The notes under the pieces are model-generated. The model did not search any database, had not been told where the DNA came from, and worked only from the letters and a program-made list of their open reading frames with translations. Of a DNA stretch of 16,499 nt, positions 6,242 through 13,970 are shown one piece after another. The translations under genes were made by a program, and so were the position numbers. Each line of letters begins with the position of its first letter. Positions within the stretch are counted from its first letter, which is position 1. The DNA comes from Acetobacteraceae bacterium (GTDB lineage: Bacteria; Pseudomonadota; Alphaproteobacteria; Acetobacterales; Acetobacteraceae): the NCBI GenBank assembly GCA_947476855.1, contig CANJSR010000047.1:1-16499 (forward strand), given 5' to 3'.

Positions 6242-7585
6242 ATGCGGGATGTGAATGGTGGAGAGCGGCTGAATGTCGCGGTGATCGGCAGCGGCATCGC
6301 GGGGCTCAGCGCCGCCTGGCTATTGGCGCGCCGGCATCGCGTGACGGTCTATGAGGCAGCCTCGCGCCCCGGTGGCCATAGCAACACCGTCGTCGTGCCG
6401 ACCGCCGCGGGGCGCATTCCGGTCGATACCGGGTTCATTGTTTACAACGAACAGACCTATCCGAACCTGACCGCCTTGTTCCGGCACCTGGGCGTGGCGA
6501 CCAAGGCCTCGGACATGAGCTTCGCGGTCTCGATCGACGATGGCGGCCTGGAATATGCGGGTACCGACCTCGGCGGGCTGTTCGCGCAGCCGTCAAATGT
6601 GCTGCGGCCCCGGTTCTGGTCGATGCTGTGGGATTTGTGCCGGTTTTACCGGGCGGCGCCGCGTGACCTGGCCTCGGTCGATGGCACGATCGGGGCCTAT
6701 CTGGACCAGAATGGCTATGGGCGGTCGTTCCAGGCGGATCACCTGCTGCCGATGGCGGCGGCGATCTGGTCGGGATCGACCATGCGGCTGCGGGATTTCC
6801 CGGTCCGCTCCTTCATCAGCTTCTGCGACAACCACGGGCTGCTGCGGTTCCGGGACCGGCCGGTCTGGCGCACCGTCGATGGTGGCAGCCGGGAGTATGT
6901 GCGCGCCATGACCCGTGATCTCGGCGACGGCATGCTGCTGGGACGGCCGGCCGTGTCGATCCGCCGGCTGTCCAGCGGCGCCGTCGTGCGGGACATCACG
7001 GGGGAAAGCCGAGCGTTTGATGCGGTGGTGGTTGGGGCGCATGCAGATCAGGCGCTTGGGTTGTTGGAGGATCCTTCTCGGGCGGAAGAGGCTCTGCTGG
7101 GGGCGTTTCCCTATGCGCGGAATCTTGCGGTGCTGCACACCGATCCCGATGGAATGCCTCGGCGGCGGCGTGCCTGGTCGAGCTGGAACTATGTCGGCCG
7201 TCGGGACCAGCCGGACCAGGCGATCATCACCTATTGGATGAACCGGTTGCAGGGGTTGCCGGACTCGGCGCCGTTGTTCGTGACGCTGACGACCGATGAC
7301 AAAGCCTGGCGGCCGCGGCCGGAAACCGTGCTGCATACCGAGGAATATGACCACCCGCAGTTCGGCATGGCGGCGATGGCGGCGCAGCGCGATCTTTGGT
7401 CGCTGCAGGGGCAGCGTTCGACCTGGTTCTGCGGTGCTTATTTCGGCGCGGGCTTCCATGAGGACGGGCTGCAATCGGGCCTCGCCGTCGCGGAACAGTT
7501 GGGCGGGGTGCGGCGGCCCTGGGATGTGGCGCAGGAGAGTGGACGCATCCATGTGACGCCGGTGCGCGTTCCGGTGCCGGCATGA
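6242..7585 (+). CDS. FAD-dependent oxidoreductase, amine-oxidase/desaturase-like superfamily
   Basis: This 447-aa flavoprotein has the Rossmann dinucleotide loop VIGSGIAGLSAA near residues 14-25 and the acidic end of strand two at Glu38. The following RPGGHSNTV segment is typical of the amine oxidase and phytoene desaturase superfamily. The C-terminal FAD motif YFGAGFHEDGLQSG is clear. ATG 6242 is chosen because GAGGG lies about 7 nt upstream and the predicted promoter -10 overlaps the earlier in-frame ATG at 6197. The stop overlaps the next start by 4 nt (ATGA). Homologues are usually next to DUF1365 and CfaS-like genes, as here. A role in oxidising or desaturating membrane acyl chains is plausible from context. 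The substrate is not established by the sequence. Confidence 0.88.
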   Translation: MRDVNGGERLNVAVIGSGIAGLSAAWLLARRHRVTVYEAASRPGGHSNTVVVPTAAGRIPVDTGFIVYNEQTYPNLTALFRHLGVATKASDMSFAVSIDDGGLEYAGTDLGGLFAQPSNVLRPRFWSMLWDLCRFYRAAPRDLASVDGTIGAYLDQNGYGRSFQADHLLPMAAAIWSGSTMRLRDFPVRSFISFCDNHGLLRFRDRPVWRTVDGGSREYVRAMTRDLGDGMLLGRPAVSIRRLSSGAVVRDITGESRAFDAVVVGAHADQALGLLEDPSRAEEALLGAFPYARNLAVLHTDPDGMPRRRRAWSSWNYVGRRDQPDQAIITYWMNRLQGLPDSAPLFVTLTTDDKAWRPRPETVLHTEEYDHPQFGMAAMAAQRDLWSLQGQRSTWFCGAYFGAGFHEDGLQSGLAVAEQLGGVRRPWDVAQESGRIHVTPVRVPVPA

Positions 7586-8352
7586 ACTCGGCGCTGTATG
7601 TCGGAGAGGTTGTCCACCACCGCTACCATCCGGTGGGGCACAGGCTGAAGTACCGGCTGTTCTGGATGTTGATCGACCTCGATGAACTGCCGGTGCTGCC
7701 CAGCCTGGTGTTCTCCCACAACAAGCGGAACGTCGTCAGTTTCCACGACAGGGACCACCTGGATGGCTCGGGCACGCCGCTGCGGATGCAGGTCGAGGCG
7801 CTGCTGCGGCAGGCGGGGATGGAGGCCGATGGTGGCGCGATCCGCGTGCTGTGCATGCCGCGCGTGCTGGGGCGGGCATTCAATCCGATCAGCGTCTATT
7901 TCTGCCACCGCCGCGACGGTTCGCTGATGGCCATGCTGTATGAGGTGCACAACACCTTCGGCCAGCGCCACTCCTATCTGATCCCCGTCACCGATCCCGA
8001 TGCGCGGGTGATCCGGCAGCATTGCGACAAGCGGTTCTATGTCTCGCCCTTCATGGGGATGGACATGACGTATGACTTCCGGATCGTGCCGCCAGGTGCC
8101 GAGACCGCGGTGATCGTCGATGGCGGCGATGCGCGGGGGAAGGTCATTTCCGCCTCCTTCACCGGCCGGCGGCATGCCTTGACGGCGCCGGCGCTGCTCG
8201 GCCTGGCCCTGCGGCACGGGTTCCTGGCACTGCGGGTTCTCGGCGCGATCCATTGGGAGGCGTTGAAGCTCTGGCGCAAGGGACTGGGCTTGCAGCCGCG
8301 CCCGGCGCCGCCGGTTGACGCGGTGACAATCGTTGTTCCTCCGAAGGGATGA
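7582..8352 (+). CDS. DUF1365 family protein
   Basis: This 256-aa protein fits DUF1365. It begins with SALYVGEVVHHRYHPVGH and continues with LKYRLFWMLIDLDEL, RVLGRAFNPISVYFC, YEVHNTFGQRHSY and a KRFYVSPFM segment, the recurring blocks of this family. The function is unknown. It is almost always found beside the FAD oxidoreductase and CfaS-like genes, so it probably serves the same lipid pathway. The start overlaps the oxidoreductase stop by 4 nt, and its stop lies 4 nt before the next gene. Three genes are therefore packed into one translation-coupled unit. Several His residues near the N-terminus are conserved-looking and could bind metal, but that is a guess. Confidence 0.87.
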   Translation: MNSALYVGEVVHHRYHPVGHRLKYRLFWMLIDLDELPVLPSLVFSHNKRNVVSFHDRDHLDGSGTPLRMQVEALLRQAGMEADGGAIRVLCMPRVLGRAFNPISVYFCHRRDGSLMAMLYEVHNTFGQRHSYLIPVTDPDARVIRQHCDKRFYVSPFMGMDMTYDFRIVPPGAETAVIVDGGDARGKVISASFTGRRHALTAPALLGLALRHGFLALRVLGAIHWEALKLWRKGLGLQPRPAPPVDAVTIVVPPKG

Positions 8353-8356
8353 TCCG

Positions 8357-9040
8357 ATGCGGAATTCCATTGGTCTGGGCCGGCGTGGGCTGTTGACCGG
8401 TCTCGGGTGTGCGGCGCTGGCTGGGCCGGCCGCCGCGGTGGTGCGGCCGGGGGCGCCGCTGCCGGTGCCGGCCGATCGGCGGCTGGCGTTCCGGATCGTG
8501 CGGAATGACAGCGCGATCGGGTCGCACGTGCTGACATTCTCCCCCATGGGCAACGCGCTCGTGGTGCGGGTGGTGGTGGATATCGCGGTCAAGTTCGGGC
8601 CGATCACGCTGTACCGCTATTCTCATCGTGCCGAGGAACGGTGGGAGGACGCGGCGGTCGTTTCACTCGACGCCGATACCAATGACGACGGCACGGTCAG
8701 CCGCACGGTGGTGCGCCGGGTGACGGAGGGCTACAGCGTGGAGGGGAGGGGGGTGGCCCGCTATGTCGCCCCGCCGGACTCGCTGCCGGCCACGCACTGG
8801 AACCGGCGGATGCTGGACGTGCCGATGATCAACACGCAGACGGCGGAACTGATGCGGCCCGTGGTGACGCGTGTCGGGGCGTCGCGCGTGGCGTTCGGCG
8901 CGGGGGGCACGACCGAGGCCGATCACTTCACCCTGCGCGGCGATGCCGACCTCGATACCTGGTACGACGCGGGACCCGCCTGGGTGGCGCTGCGCTTCAC
9001 GGCGAAGGATGGGTCGGGCATTCGGTATGAGCGGGTTTGA
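8357..9040 (+). CDS. Exported DUF6134-like protein with Tat-type signal peptide
   Basis: ATG 8357 is chosen over the TTG at 8333 because AAGGGA lies about 7 nt upstream and the product then begins with a clean export signal. The N-terminus reads LGRRGLLTGLG, a twin-arginine-like motif, followed by a small-residue hydrophobic stretch ending in PAAA, a fair cleavage site near residue 27. The mature part, about 200 aa, is mostly beta-rich: FRIVRNDSAIGSHVLTF, then VDIAVKFGPITLYRYSH and DADTNDDG. It resembles DUF6134 proteins of unknown function. In this operon it probably acts in the periplasm on, or as a carrier for, modified lipids. That role is inferred from neighbours only. Confidence 0.78.
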   Translation: MRNSIGLGRRGLLTGLGCAALAGPAAAVVRPGAPLPVPADRRLAFRIVRNDSAIGSHVLTFSPMGNALVVRVVVDIAVKFGPITLYRYSHRAEERWEDAAVVSLDADTNDDGTVSRTVVRRVTEGYSVEGRGVARYVAPPDSLPATHWNRRMLDVPMINTQTAELMRPVVTRVGASRVAFGAGGTTEADHFTLRGDADLDTWYDAGPAWVALRFTAKDGSGIRYERV

Positions 9041-9201
9041 ACGGGTTGGGTCTCGGGGTGGGCATGCCCATATCACCAGAGTAACCACCGTCGACCCCGA
9101 TCAGTTTTTTGAGGCCATGTCATGTCCCATCATGCAATTTCCAGTTCTCCGCGGCCGCCCGTTCCCGGGAGACGTCCCGAGCGATTGGCGGGCTGACCCG
9201 G

Positions 9202-9738
9202 ATGGGCATCAAGGGACTCTTCCTGGGCTTGCTGCTGGCGCTCAGCGCCTGCACGGGTAAGCCGGACGGCGTCGAGGCGGTGCGCGGCTTCGACGCCACG
9301 CGCTATCTGGGCGTCTGGTATGAGGTCATGCGCCTCGATCACAGCTTCGAGCGTGACCTGACCCGCGTCAGCGCGACCTATACAATGCGCCCGGACGGGT
9401 CGATCGGCGTGCTCAACCGGGGCTACGACCCGAAGAACTGCCGCTGGAAGGATGCCGAGGGGCGCGGGGTGCTCCAAGGGCCGCCTGATGTGGGCAGTCT
9501 GTCGGTGACGTTCTTCTGGCCCTTTGCCGGCGGGTATCACGTGATTGACCTGGATCATGTGGCGTACCAGTGGGCCTTGGTCTCGGGCCCGTCACGGTCC
9601 TATCTGTGGATTCTGGCGCGTCGGGCCAATCTGGACCCGGCGATCCGGGCCGGGCTGGTGGACAAGGCGCGTGGCCTGGGCTTCCCCGTGGGTGAGTTGA
9701 TCCTGGTGGATCATGCGGAGAAGCCGGCCGGCTGCTGA
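9202..9738 (+). CDS. blc: Blc-type bacterial lipocalin, lipoprotein
   Basis: This 178-aa protein has a lipoprotein signal ending in lipobox LSAC (Cys17) and the lipocalin start signature YLGVWYEVMR (35-44). The later strands, including YQWALVSGPSRSYLWILAR, match the Blc family. Blc is an outer-membrane lipocalin of bacteria that binds fatty acids and lysophospholipids and is expressed under membrane stress. ATG 9202 fits the signal peptide; an in-frame TTG at 9109 would bury it. The gene follows the DUF6134-like gene after a gap of 161 nt, so it may share the transcript or have its own promoter. No TGATCC motif is seen in that gap. A role in carrying lipids released or modified by the operon products is plausible. 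Confidence 0.9.
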   Translation: MGIKGLFLGLLLALSACTGKPDGVEAVRGFDATRYLGVWYEVMRLDHSFERDLTRVSATYTMRPDGSIGVLNRGYDPKNCRWKDAEGRGVLQGPPDVGSLSVTFFWPFAGGYHVIDLDHVAYQWALVSGPSRSYLWILARRANLDPAIRAGLVDKARGLGFPVGELILVDHAEKPAGC

Positions 9739-9747
9739 GGCCGATGG

Positions 9748-9815
9748 GTCACCGTGGGCGCAGGCTCGGCACCCACGACCTCGTTGTTGTGTAAAGAGAA
9801 GTCGTGGTTGGCGGC
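9748..9815. repeat. REP-like intergenic repeat, copy 1
   Basis: This 68-nt block is repeated 186 nt downstream with scattered changes. Both copies share the frame GTCA..GCGCAGGC.CGGCACCC, then ACGAC, then GTCGTGGTTGGCGGC. It contains an internal hairpin, CCACGACCTC against GAAGTCGTGG with one mismatch. It begins just after the lipocalin stop. Confidence 0.75.
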
Positions 9816-9827
9816 CCTTCGGCCGCC
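9810..9827. terminator. 7-bp hairpin after the lipocalin operon
   Basis: GGCGGCC (9810-9816) and GGCCGCC (9821-9827) form a perfect stem around a CTTC loop. It starts inside the end of repeat copy 1. It has no T-tract, so it could stabilise or end the lipocalin transcript only weakly. Confidence 0.35.
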
Positions 9828-9833
9828 ATGACG

Positions 9834-9909
9834 AAGGGGGAACCGTCGGCACGGCAAGGGACCCTTGGCACGGCGTGTGACCCTTGGCCCTGCATGGGAC
9901 CCTCGGCCA
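9834..9909. repeat. Degenerate 19-bp tandem repeat, three to four units
   Basis: Units begin at 9853, 9872 and 9891 with an exact 19-nt period. They share the core GGGACCCTTGGC (GTGACCCTTGGC in unit 2, GGGACCCTCGGC in unit 3). A more decayed unit at 9834-9852 fits the same register. Unit 1 has a dyad, CAAGGG-A-CCCTTG. The array lies between the two copies of the 68-nt repeat. Confidence 0.6.
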
Positions 9910-9933
9910 GGACGCTGCGGATGGTTCTCCCGC

Positions 9934-10001
9934 GTCATGCCGGGCGCAGGCCCGGCACCCACGACTTCCTTGTTCCACACAGCGAAGTCGTGGTTGGCGG
10001 C
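9934..10001. repeat. REP-like intergenic repeat, copy 2
   Basis: This is the second copy of the 68-nt block, with better-kept symmetry. CCACGACTTC and GAAGTCGTGG form a perfect 10-bp stem, and upstream GCCGGG and CCCGGC form another small stem. It ends 34 nt from the stop of the convergent FAD dehydrogenase. The form resembles dispersed palindromic repeats common between genes in alphaproteobacteria. Confidence 0.78.
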
Positions 10002-10035
10002 TGCCGCGACGGGGTGAGACTTTCAGCCAGTCATC

Positions 10036-11445
10036 CTACGGCAGCACCTTGCCCGGGTTCATCCGCCCGGTCGGGTCGATCGCCGCCTTGACCGCGCGCA
10101 TCAGATCCATCGCCACCGGGTTCTTGTGCGTGGTCATCGCGTGCCGCTTCGACTGCCCGATTCCGTGTTCGGCCGAGAAGCTGCCGCCCAGGGACACCGC
10201 GATCTCATTGATCATCGGCTCCATCGCCCCGGCGCGCTGCACCCAGGCCGGACGGTCCATCATCCCGGCCGGCGCGTGCAGCGACACGTGGATGTTGCCG
10301 TCGCCGGCGTGACCGATCGCGGCCATGCGGCCTTCGGGCCAGCGGGTCTTCAGTTCATGCTCCACGATGTTCAGGAACTTCGGCACGGCGGATACCGGGA
10401 CCGAGGTATCGGTGCCCACGGCCGGCCCCTCGGTGCGGGAGCATTCGGGGTAGTCTTCCCGGATCTTCCAGATCATCTGGCGCTGCGCCTCGCTCTCGGC
10501 GATGGCGGCGTCGGTGGCTTCCCCGGCTTCCAGCGCCGCGCCCAGGGTGTCTTCCAGGATCGCGCGGAGCGGAATGCTCTCATGCGCCGCGGCCATTTCC
10601 AGCATCACGTACCAGGGAGAGCCCAGCGGGAGCGGGATGCGGAGGCCGACGCCGTGCTTGGCGGCGGTTTCCATCGTGAAGCCGCCGCAGAGTTCAAACG
10701 CGATGACCTCGGCCCCGCTCTCCATGACGCGGGAGAACAGCGACAGCGCGGCGTCGGGGGAGGGGACGGCGACGAAGGCGGTCTCGACCCGCTTCAGCGC
10801 CGGTTGCAGGCGCATGGCCGCTGCGGTGATGATGCCCAACGTGCCCTCGCCGCCGATGAACAGATGGCGGAGCGCGTAGCCGCTGTTGTCCTTCCGCACG
10901 CGGCGCAGGTCATCGAGGATGCGGCCGTCGGGCAGGACGACTTCCAGGCCGAGGACCAGTTCGCGGGCGTTGCCCCAGCGCAGGGTGCGGATGCCGCCGG
11001 CGTTGGTCGACAGCATGCCGCCGATCTGCGCGGTGCCCTGGGCGCCCCATTGGATCGGGAACAGGCGCCCGGCCTCGGCCGCGGCCTGCTGGACGTTCTG
11101 CACGACGCAGCCGGCTTCCGCGATCAGGGAGAAGTCGCGGGTGTCGATGTCGCGGATGCGGTTCATCCGTTCCAGCGACATGACAACCGAGCGGGGGCCA
11201 TTGGCGAGCGGCACGGCGGCGCCGCACAGTCCGGTGCGCCCGCCGGCGGGAACGATGGACAGGCCCTCGGCGGCGCAGCGCTTCACCAGTTCCGAGACTT
11301 CCTGTGTGGTGCCGGGTCGCAGCACGGCCTCCGGCACGCCGCGATAGACGCCGCGCCAGTCGACGGCATAGGGGGCGATGTCTTCGGCGGCGGTCAGCAC
11401 ATTTCCCGGACCGATCAGATCGGCGACGGCGGCTAGGGAATCCAT
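10036..11445 (-). CDS. FAD-linked dehydrogenase, GlcD/D-2-hydroxyglutarate dehydrogenase-like
   Basis: This 469-aa protein belongs to the FAD-binding PCMH-type oxidases that take electrons from D-2-hydroxy acids such as D-lactate, glycolate or D-2-hydroxyglutarate. The FAD-binding domain shows PAGGRTGLCG (66-75), QGTAQIGGMLSTNAGG (136-151) and GGEGTLGIITAA (198-209). The C-terminal domain shows HAGDGNIHV (379-387), SAEHGIGQSKR (424-434) and the end DPTGRMNPGKVLP. These last motifs include the metal-binding and substrate residues of the D-2-HGDH/D-LDH branch. ATG 11445 has AAGG about 11-13 nt upstream. It lies 71 nt after the MFS gene on the same strand and may share its transcript. The substrate is uncertain. 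Confidence 0.87.
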   Translation of the reverse strand: MDSLAAVADLIGPGNVLTAAEDIAPYAVDWRGVYRGVPEAVLRPGTTQEVSELVKRCAAEGLSIVPAGGRTGLCGAAVPLANGPRSVVMSLERMNRIRDIDTRDFSLIAEAGCVVQNVQQAAAEAGRLFPIQWGAQGTAQIGGMLSTNAGGIRTLRWGNARELVLGLEVVLPDGRILDDLRRVRKDNSGYALRHLFIGGEGTLGIITAAAMRLQPALKRVETAFVAVPSPDAALSLFSRVMESGAEVIAFELCGGFTMETAAKHGVGLRIPLPLGSPWYVMLEMAAAHESIPLRAILEDTLGAALEAGEATDAAIAESEAQRQMIWKIREDYPECSRTEGPAVGTDTSVPVSAVPKFLNIVEHELKTRWPEGRMAAIGHAGDGNIHVSLHAPAGMMDRPAWVQRAGAMEPMINEIAVSLGGSFSAEHGIGQSKRHAMTTHKNPVAMDLMRAVKAAIDPTGRMNPGKVLP

Positions 11446-11516
11446 CGGTTTGGCACCTTTCGTTGGGTTGGACGTCGTTGCGGACGTTCATGCCGCAGGG
11501 ACCCGTGGCGGACAAG

Positions 11517-12947
11517 CTAGCGGCTGGTGAGCCGGCTGAAACTCACCACACAGGCCACACCCGCCATGCCGGCCGCGATCGTCAGCGCCCAGGTGGTGCC
11601 GCCATCGCCCAGGGCGTTGAACACCAGCCCGACCATCGCCGCGCCGATCGTCTGCCCGGTCAGCCGAGCGGTCGCCTGCATGCCGGAGGCGCTGCCGGTG
11701 CGGGCGGGCGGCGCGGTGGTGATGATCGCGCGGTTGTTGGGTGTGTTGAAGAAGCCGAAGCCGAGGCCGCACAGGGTCATCCGCCAGACGATGTCCCACG
11801 GCGTGGCCTCGGCCGGCAGGGTGGACAGCAACGCGAGGCCGGTGCCCATGATGATCATGCCGATGCCGCCCAAAAGCCCGGCCGGCCAACTATCGGCGAG
11901 CCGGCCGATGAAGGGGGCGATCAGCGCCACCATCAGCGGCCAGGGCGTCATCAGCAGGCCGGTCATCACCTGGTCCAGGCCGAGATCGTGCTGGAACAGG
12001 AAGGGCAGGGCGACCTGGCCCATGGATTGGGCGGTGAAGGCGCAGATGGAACTCGCGACCGAGAGGGCGAACAGCGGGATGCGCAGCAGGTCGATCGGCA
12101 ACAGGGGAGAGGCGCGGGTCATCTGCCGCATCACCAGGATCGCGCCCGTCACCACCCCCAGCACCGCCAGTGCGCCGACCAGCCAGGGGGACTCGCCATG
12201 GCCGAGTTCGGAGAGTGCCAGCATCAGCCCGCCAAAGGCCACGGCCTGGAGGACGGCGCTGCCAAGGTCGAAGCGCGCGCCCGATCGCGGCGTGTCGGGC
12301 AGCGACTTCCAGGCGATCAGCGCGGCGGCCAGCCCCAGCGGCACGTTGACCGCGAACAGCCAGGGCCAGGGGGCGACCGACAGCACGGCGGATGCCACGG
12401 ACGGACCGGCCGCCGAGGCGATGGAGCCGATGGTGGCGTTGATCCCGAGGCCTCGGCCGATCCATTGGCGGGGATAGATGAAGCGGATCAGGGCGCTGTT
12501 GACGCTCATGATGCCCGCCGCGCCGAAGCCTTGCAGCACGCGGGCGGCGATCAGGACGGGCAGGGACTCGGTCAGCGCGCAGAGGACCGAGGCGATGGTG
12601 AAGACCACCAGGCCCCAGCGGTAGATGACCCGGTAGCCATGGATTTCCCCCAGTGACGACAGCGGCAACAGGGAGACGGTGACGGCAAGCTGGAAGGCGT
12701 TGACGACCCAGATCGAGTTGGCCGGCGTCGTCTGCACGTCGCGCGCGATGGCGGGCAGGGCGACATTGGCGATGGCGCCGCTGAGGACGGCCAGCGTCAG
12801 GCCGAGGGCGATGGTGAGGAGGGCGAGATAGCGCTGCGGGACGGGGAGGCCGTCGGGTTGTGGGGGCGCTTCGCCCAAGACCGATGGGCCCGGGGCCACG
12901 GGCGGCAAATCGGAAGGGAGCGACGCGGGGCGGGCGGGATCGGGCAT
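11517..12947 (-). CDS. MFS transporter, DHA2-like drug/proton antiporter family
   Basis: This 476-aa protein has about 14 hydrophobic segments and the features of DHA2 exporters. It has a first-helix end of the ANVALPAIARDVQTT type, motif-A-like GEIHGYRVIYRWG and a motif-C-like segment, GSIASAAGPSVASAVL. A later FNTPNNRAIITTAPPARTGSA loop is typical of this group. The start is ATG 12947, which shares one base with the stop of the glycosyltransferase gene (TGATG). The open frame runs further upstream, but that stretch is Arg/Pro-rich antisense-like sequence inside the other gene. It should export small hydrophobic compounds using the proton gradient. The substrate is unknown. Confidence 0.88.
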   Translation of the reverse strand: MPDPARPASLPSDLPPVAPGPSVLGEAPPQPDGLPVPQRYLALLTIALGLTLAVLSGAIANVALPAIARDVQTTPANSIWVVNAFQLAVTVSLLPLSSLGEIHGYRVIYRWGLVVFTIASVLCALTESLPVLIAARVLQGFGAAGIMSVNSALIRFIYPRQWIGRGLGINATIGSIASAAGPSVASAVLSVAPWPWLFAVNVPLGLAAALIAWKSLPDTPRSGARFDLGSAVLQAVAFGGLMLALSELGHGESPWLVGALAVLGVVTGAILVMRQMTRASPLLPIDLLRIPLFALSVASSICAFTAQSMGQVALPFLFQHDLGLDQVMTGLLMTPWPLMVALIAPFIGRLADSWPAGLLGGIGMIIMGTGLALLSTLPAEATPWDIVWRMTLCGLGFGFFNTPNNRAIITTAPPARTGSASGMQATARLTGQTIGAAMVGLVFNALGDGGTTWALTIAAGMAGVACVVSFSRLTSR

Positions 12948-13858
12948 CAGGCGGGCAGGGCCGCTAGGACCTCGGCCAGCGTCAGGTCGGCCAGGCTGGG
13001 GCGGCGCAGCACGGTCACCGCGGCGCCGCGCGGGGCGCACAGAGCCGGGTCGGAGTCGTGGGAGAACAGCACGATCGTCGGGCAGCCGACCGTCGCGGTC
13101 AGGTGGATCGGGCCGGTGTCGTTGCCGATGGCGAAGCGGGCGGCGCGGGCGAGGTCGCACAGGTCGCCCGGGCTGGTCTGGCCGGTCAGGTCAACGGCCG
13201 CGGGGATGCCCTGGGCCAGCGGTTTTTCCCCTGCGGTGCCGATCACCACCGGGGTCAGGCCAAGGGCGCGCAGGGCCTCGGCCAGGGCGGCGTAGGCGGG
13301 GACGGGCCAGCGCTTCAGCGGGCGGTGGTCGGAACTGCCGGGGACCAGCAGGACGATCCCATCGGGCAGGCCGAAGCGGGCGATGTCGCCACGGCACCAG
13401 GACAGGTCGGGCGCGGGGATGGTGTCGATGCCGGCCTGGCGCAACTGCCCTTCCTGGCGGTCCATGTCGTGCAGGCGGTCGCGGTCCGGGTCGCGGTCGG
13501 GGTGGGAGCAGCCGGGGGCGATGCCGGACCACTCTGGTTTCGCGGATCGTGGAAAAAGCGCCAGGTACTTGGATGACCGGCCGGAGGTCTGGAGGTCGTA
13601 GACGCGGGTGAAGCGCCCCTCGGCCAGCGTCCGCCGCAGCCGGAGCAGAGCCGGCAGGTCCCACCAGCGGGCGCGTTCGGCGATCATCACGGCATCGAAA
13701 TACGGCGCCGTCCGCAGCCACTCGGCATAGGCGCGCGTGGTCAGGACGGTGATGGCGGCGTCCTTGTGGTGCCGGCGGATCGCCGCGAAGGCGCCCAGGG
13801 ACAGGATGATGTTGCCGAACGCACTGAGCTTGATGACCAGGATGCGGGAGTCAGGCAT
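12947..13858 (-). CDS. Glycosyltransferase family 9 (heptosyltransferase-like)
   Basis: This 303-aa protein matches GT9 enzymes that add heptose or related sugars to lipopolysaccharide core from ADP-activated donors. The N-terminal fold starts RILVIKLSAFGNIILSLGAF (5-24), where the family usually has a G-D-hydrophobic pattern; here the Asp position is Asn16. The C-terminal nucleotide-sugar site is well kept: KRWP (182-185) and NDTGPIHL (246-253), followed by GCPTIVLFSHDSDP. ATG 13858 has no strong ribosome-binding site. It is coupled to the MFS gene by a one-base stop/start overlap. It is probably a lipopolysaccharide or surface-glycan enzyme. Waa gene names are not assigned because no other core genes are nearby. 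Confidence 0.85.
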   Translation of the reverse strand: MPDSRILVIKLSAFGNIILSLGAFAAIRRHHKDAAITVLTTRAYAEWLRTAPYFDAVMIAERARWWDLPALLRLRRTLAEGRFTRVYDLQTSGRSSKYLALFPRSAKPEWSGIAPGCSHPDRDPDRDRLHDMDRQEGQLRQAGIDTIPAPDLSWCRGDIARFGLPDGIVLLVPGSSDHRPLKRWPVPAYAALAEALRALGLTPVVIGTAGEKPLAQGIPAAVDLTGQTSPGDLCDLARAARFAIGNDTGPIHLTATVGCPTIVLFSHDSDPALCAPRGAAVTVLRRPSLADLTLAEVLAALPA

Positions 13859-13970
13859 CCGGGTTGGGACCGCGCGCGGGAGGAGGGGGCGGGAGAGGCA
13901 TTCCGTTCTCAGTAATACGCGGCTTGCTGCGTCGCAACAGAATCGGATGGGGCCTGGTCAACGCGGGCCT

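Noticed and set aside
8352..8357. TGATCC just before the DUF6134-like start codon, as a possible internal sigma-E promoter
   Set aside because: It would place the transcript start well inside the gene. The match arises from the stop codon of the preceding gene and the bases after it.
9059..9070. 12-bp perfect palindrome TGGGCATGCCCA after the DUF6134-like stop
   Set aside because: It is too short to form a stable hairpin and has no T-tract, and such palindromes are frequent in GC-rich DNA. It could be an operator, but nothing else supports it.
10126..11436. Long 436-aa plus-strand frame opposite the FAD dehydrogenase
   Set aside because: It is rich in Gly, His, Arg and Asp with no domain, as expected for the antisense of a high-GC gene. 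The opposite strand has clear FAD motifs.
11304..12656. Long 450-aa plus-strand frame opposite the MFS gene
   Set aside because: It is of low complexity (His/Gln/Gly/Asp-rich), has no recognised motif and is fully antisense to the transporter.
12948..13160. N-terminal extension of the MFS transporter frame
   Set aside because: It lies inside the glycosyltransferase gene and is Arg/Pro-rich. The TGATG junction at 12947 gives a start suited to a membrane protein.
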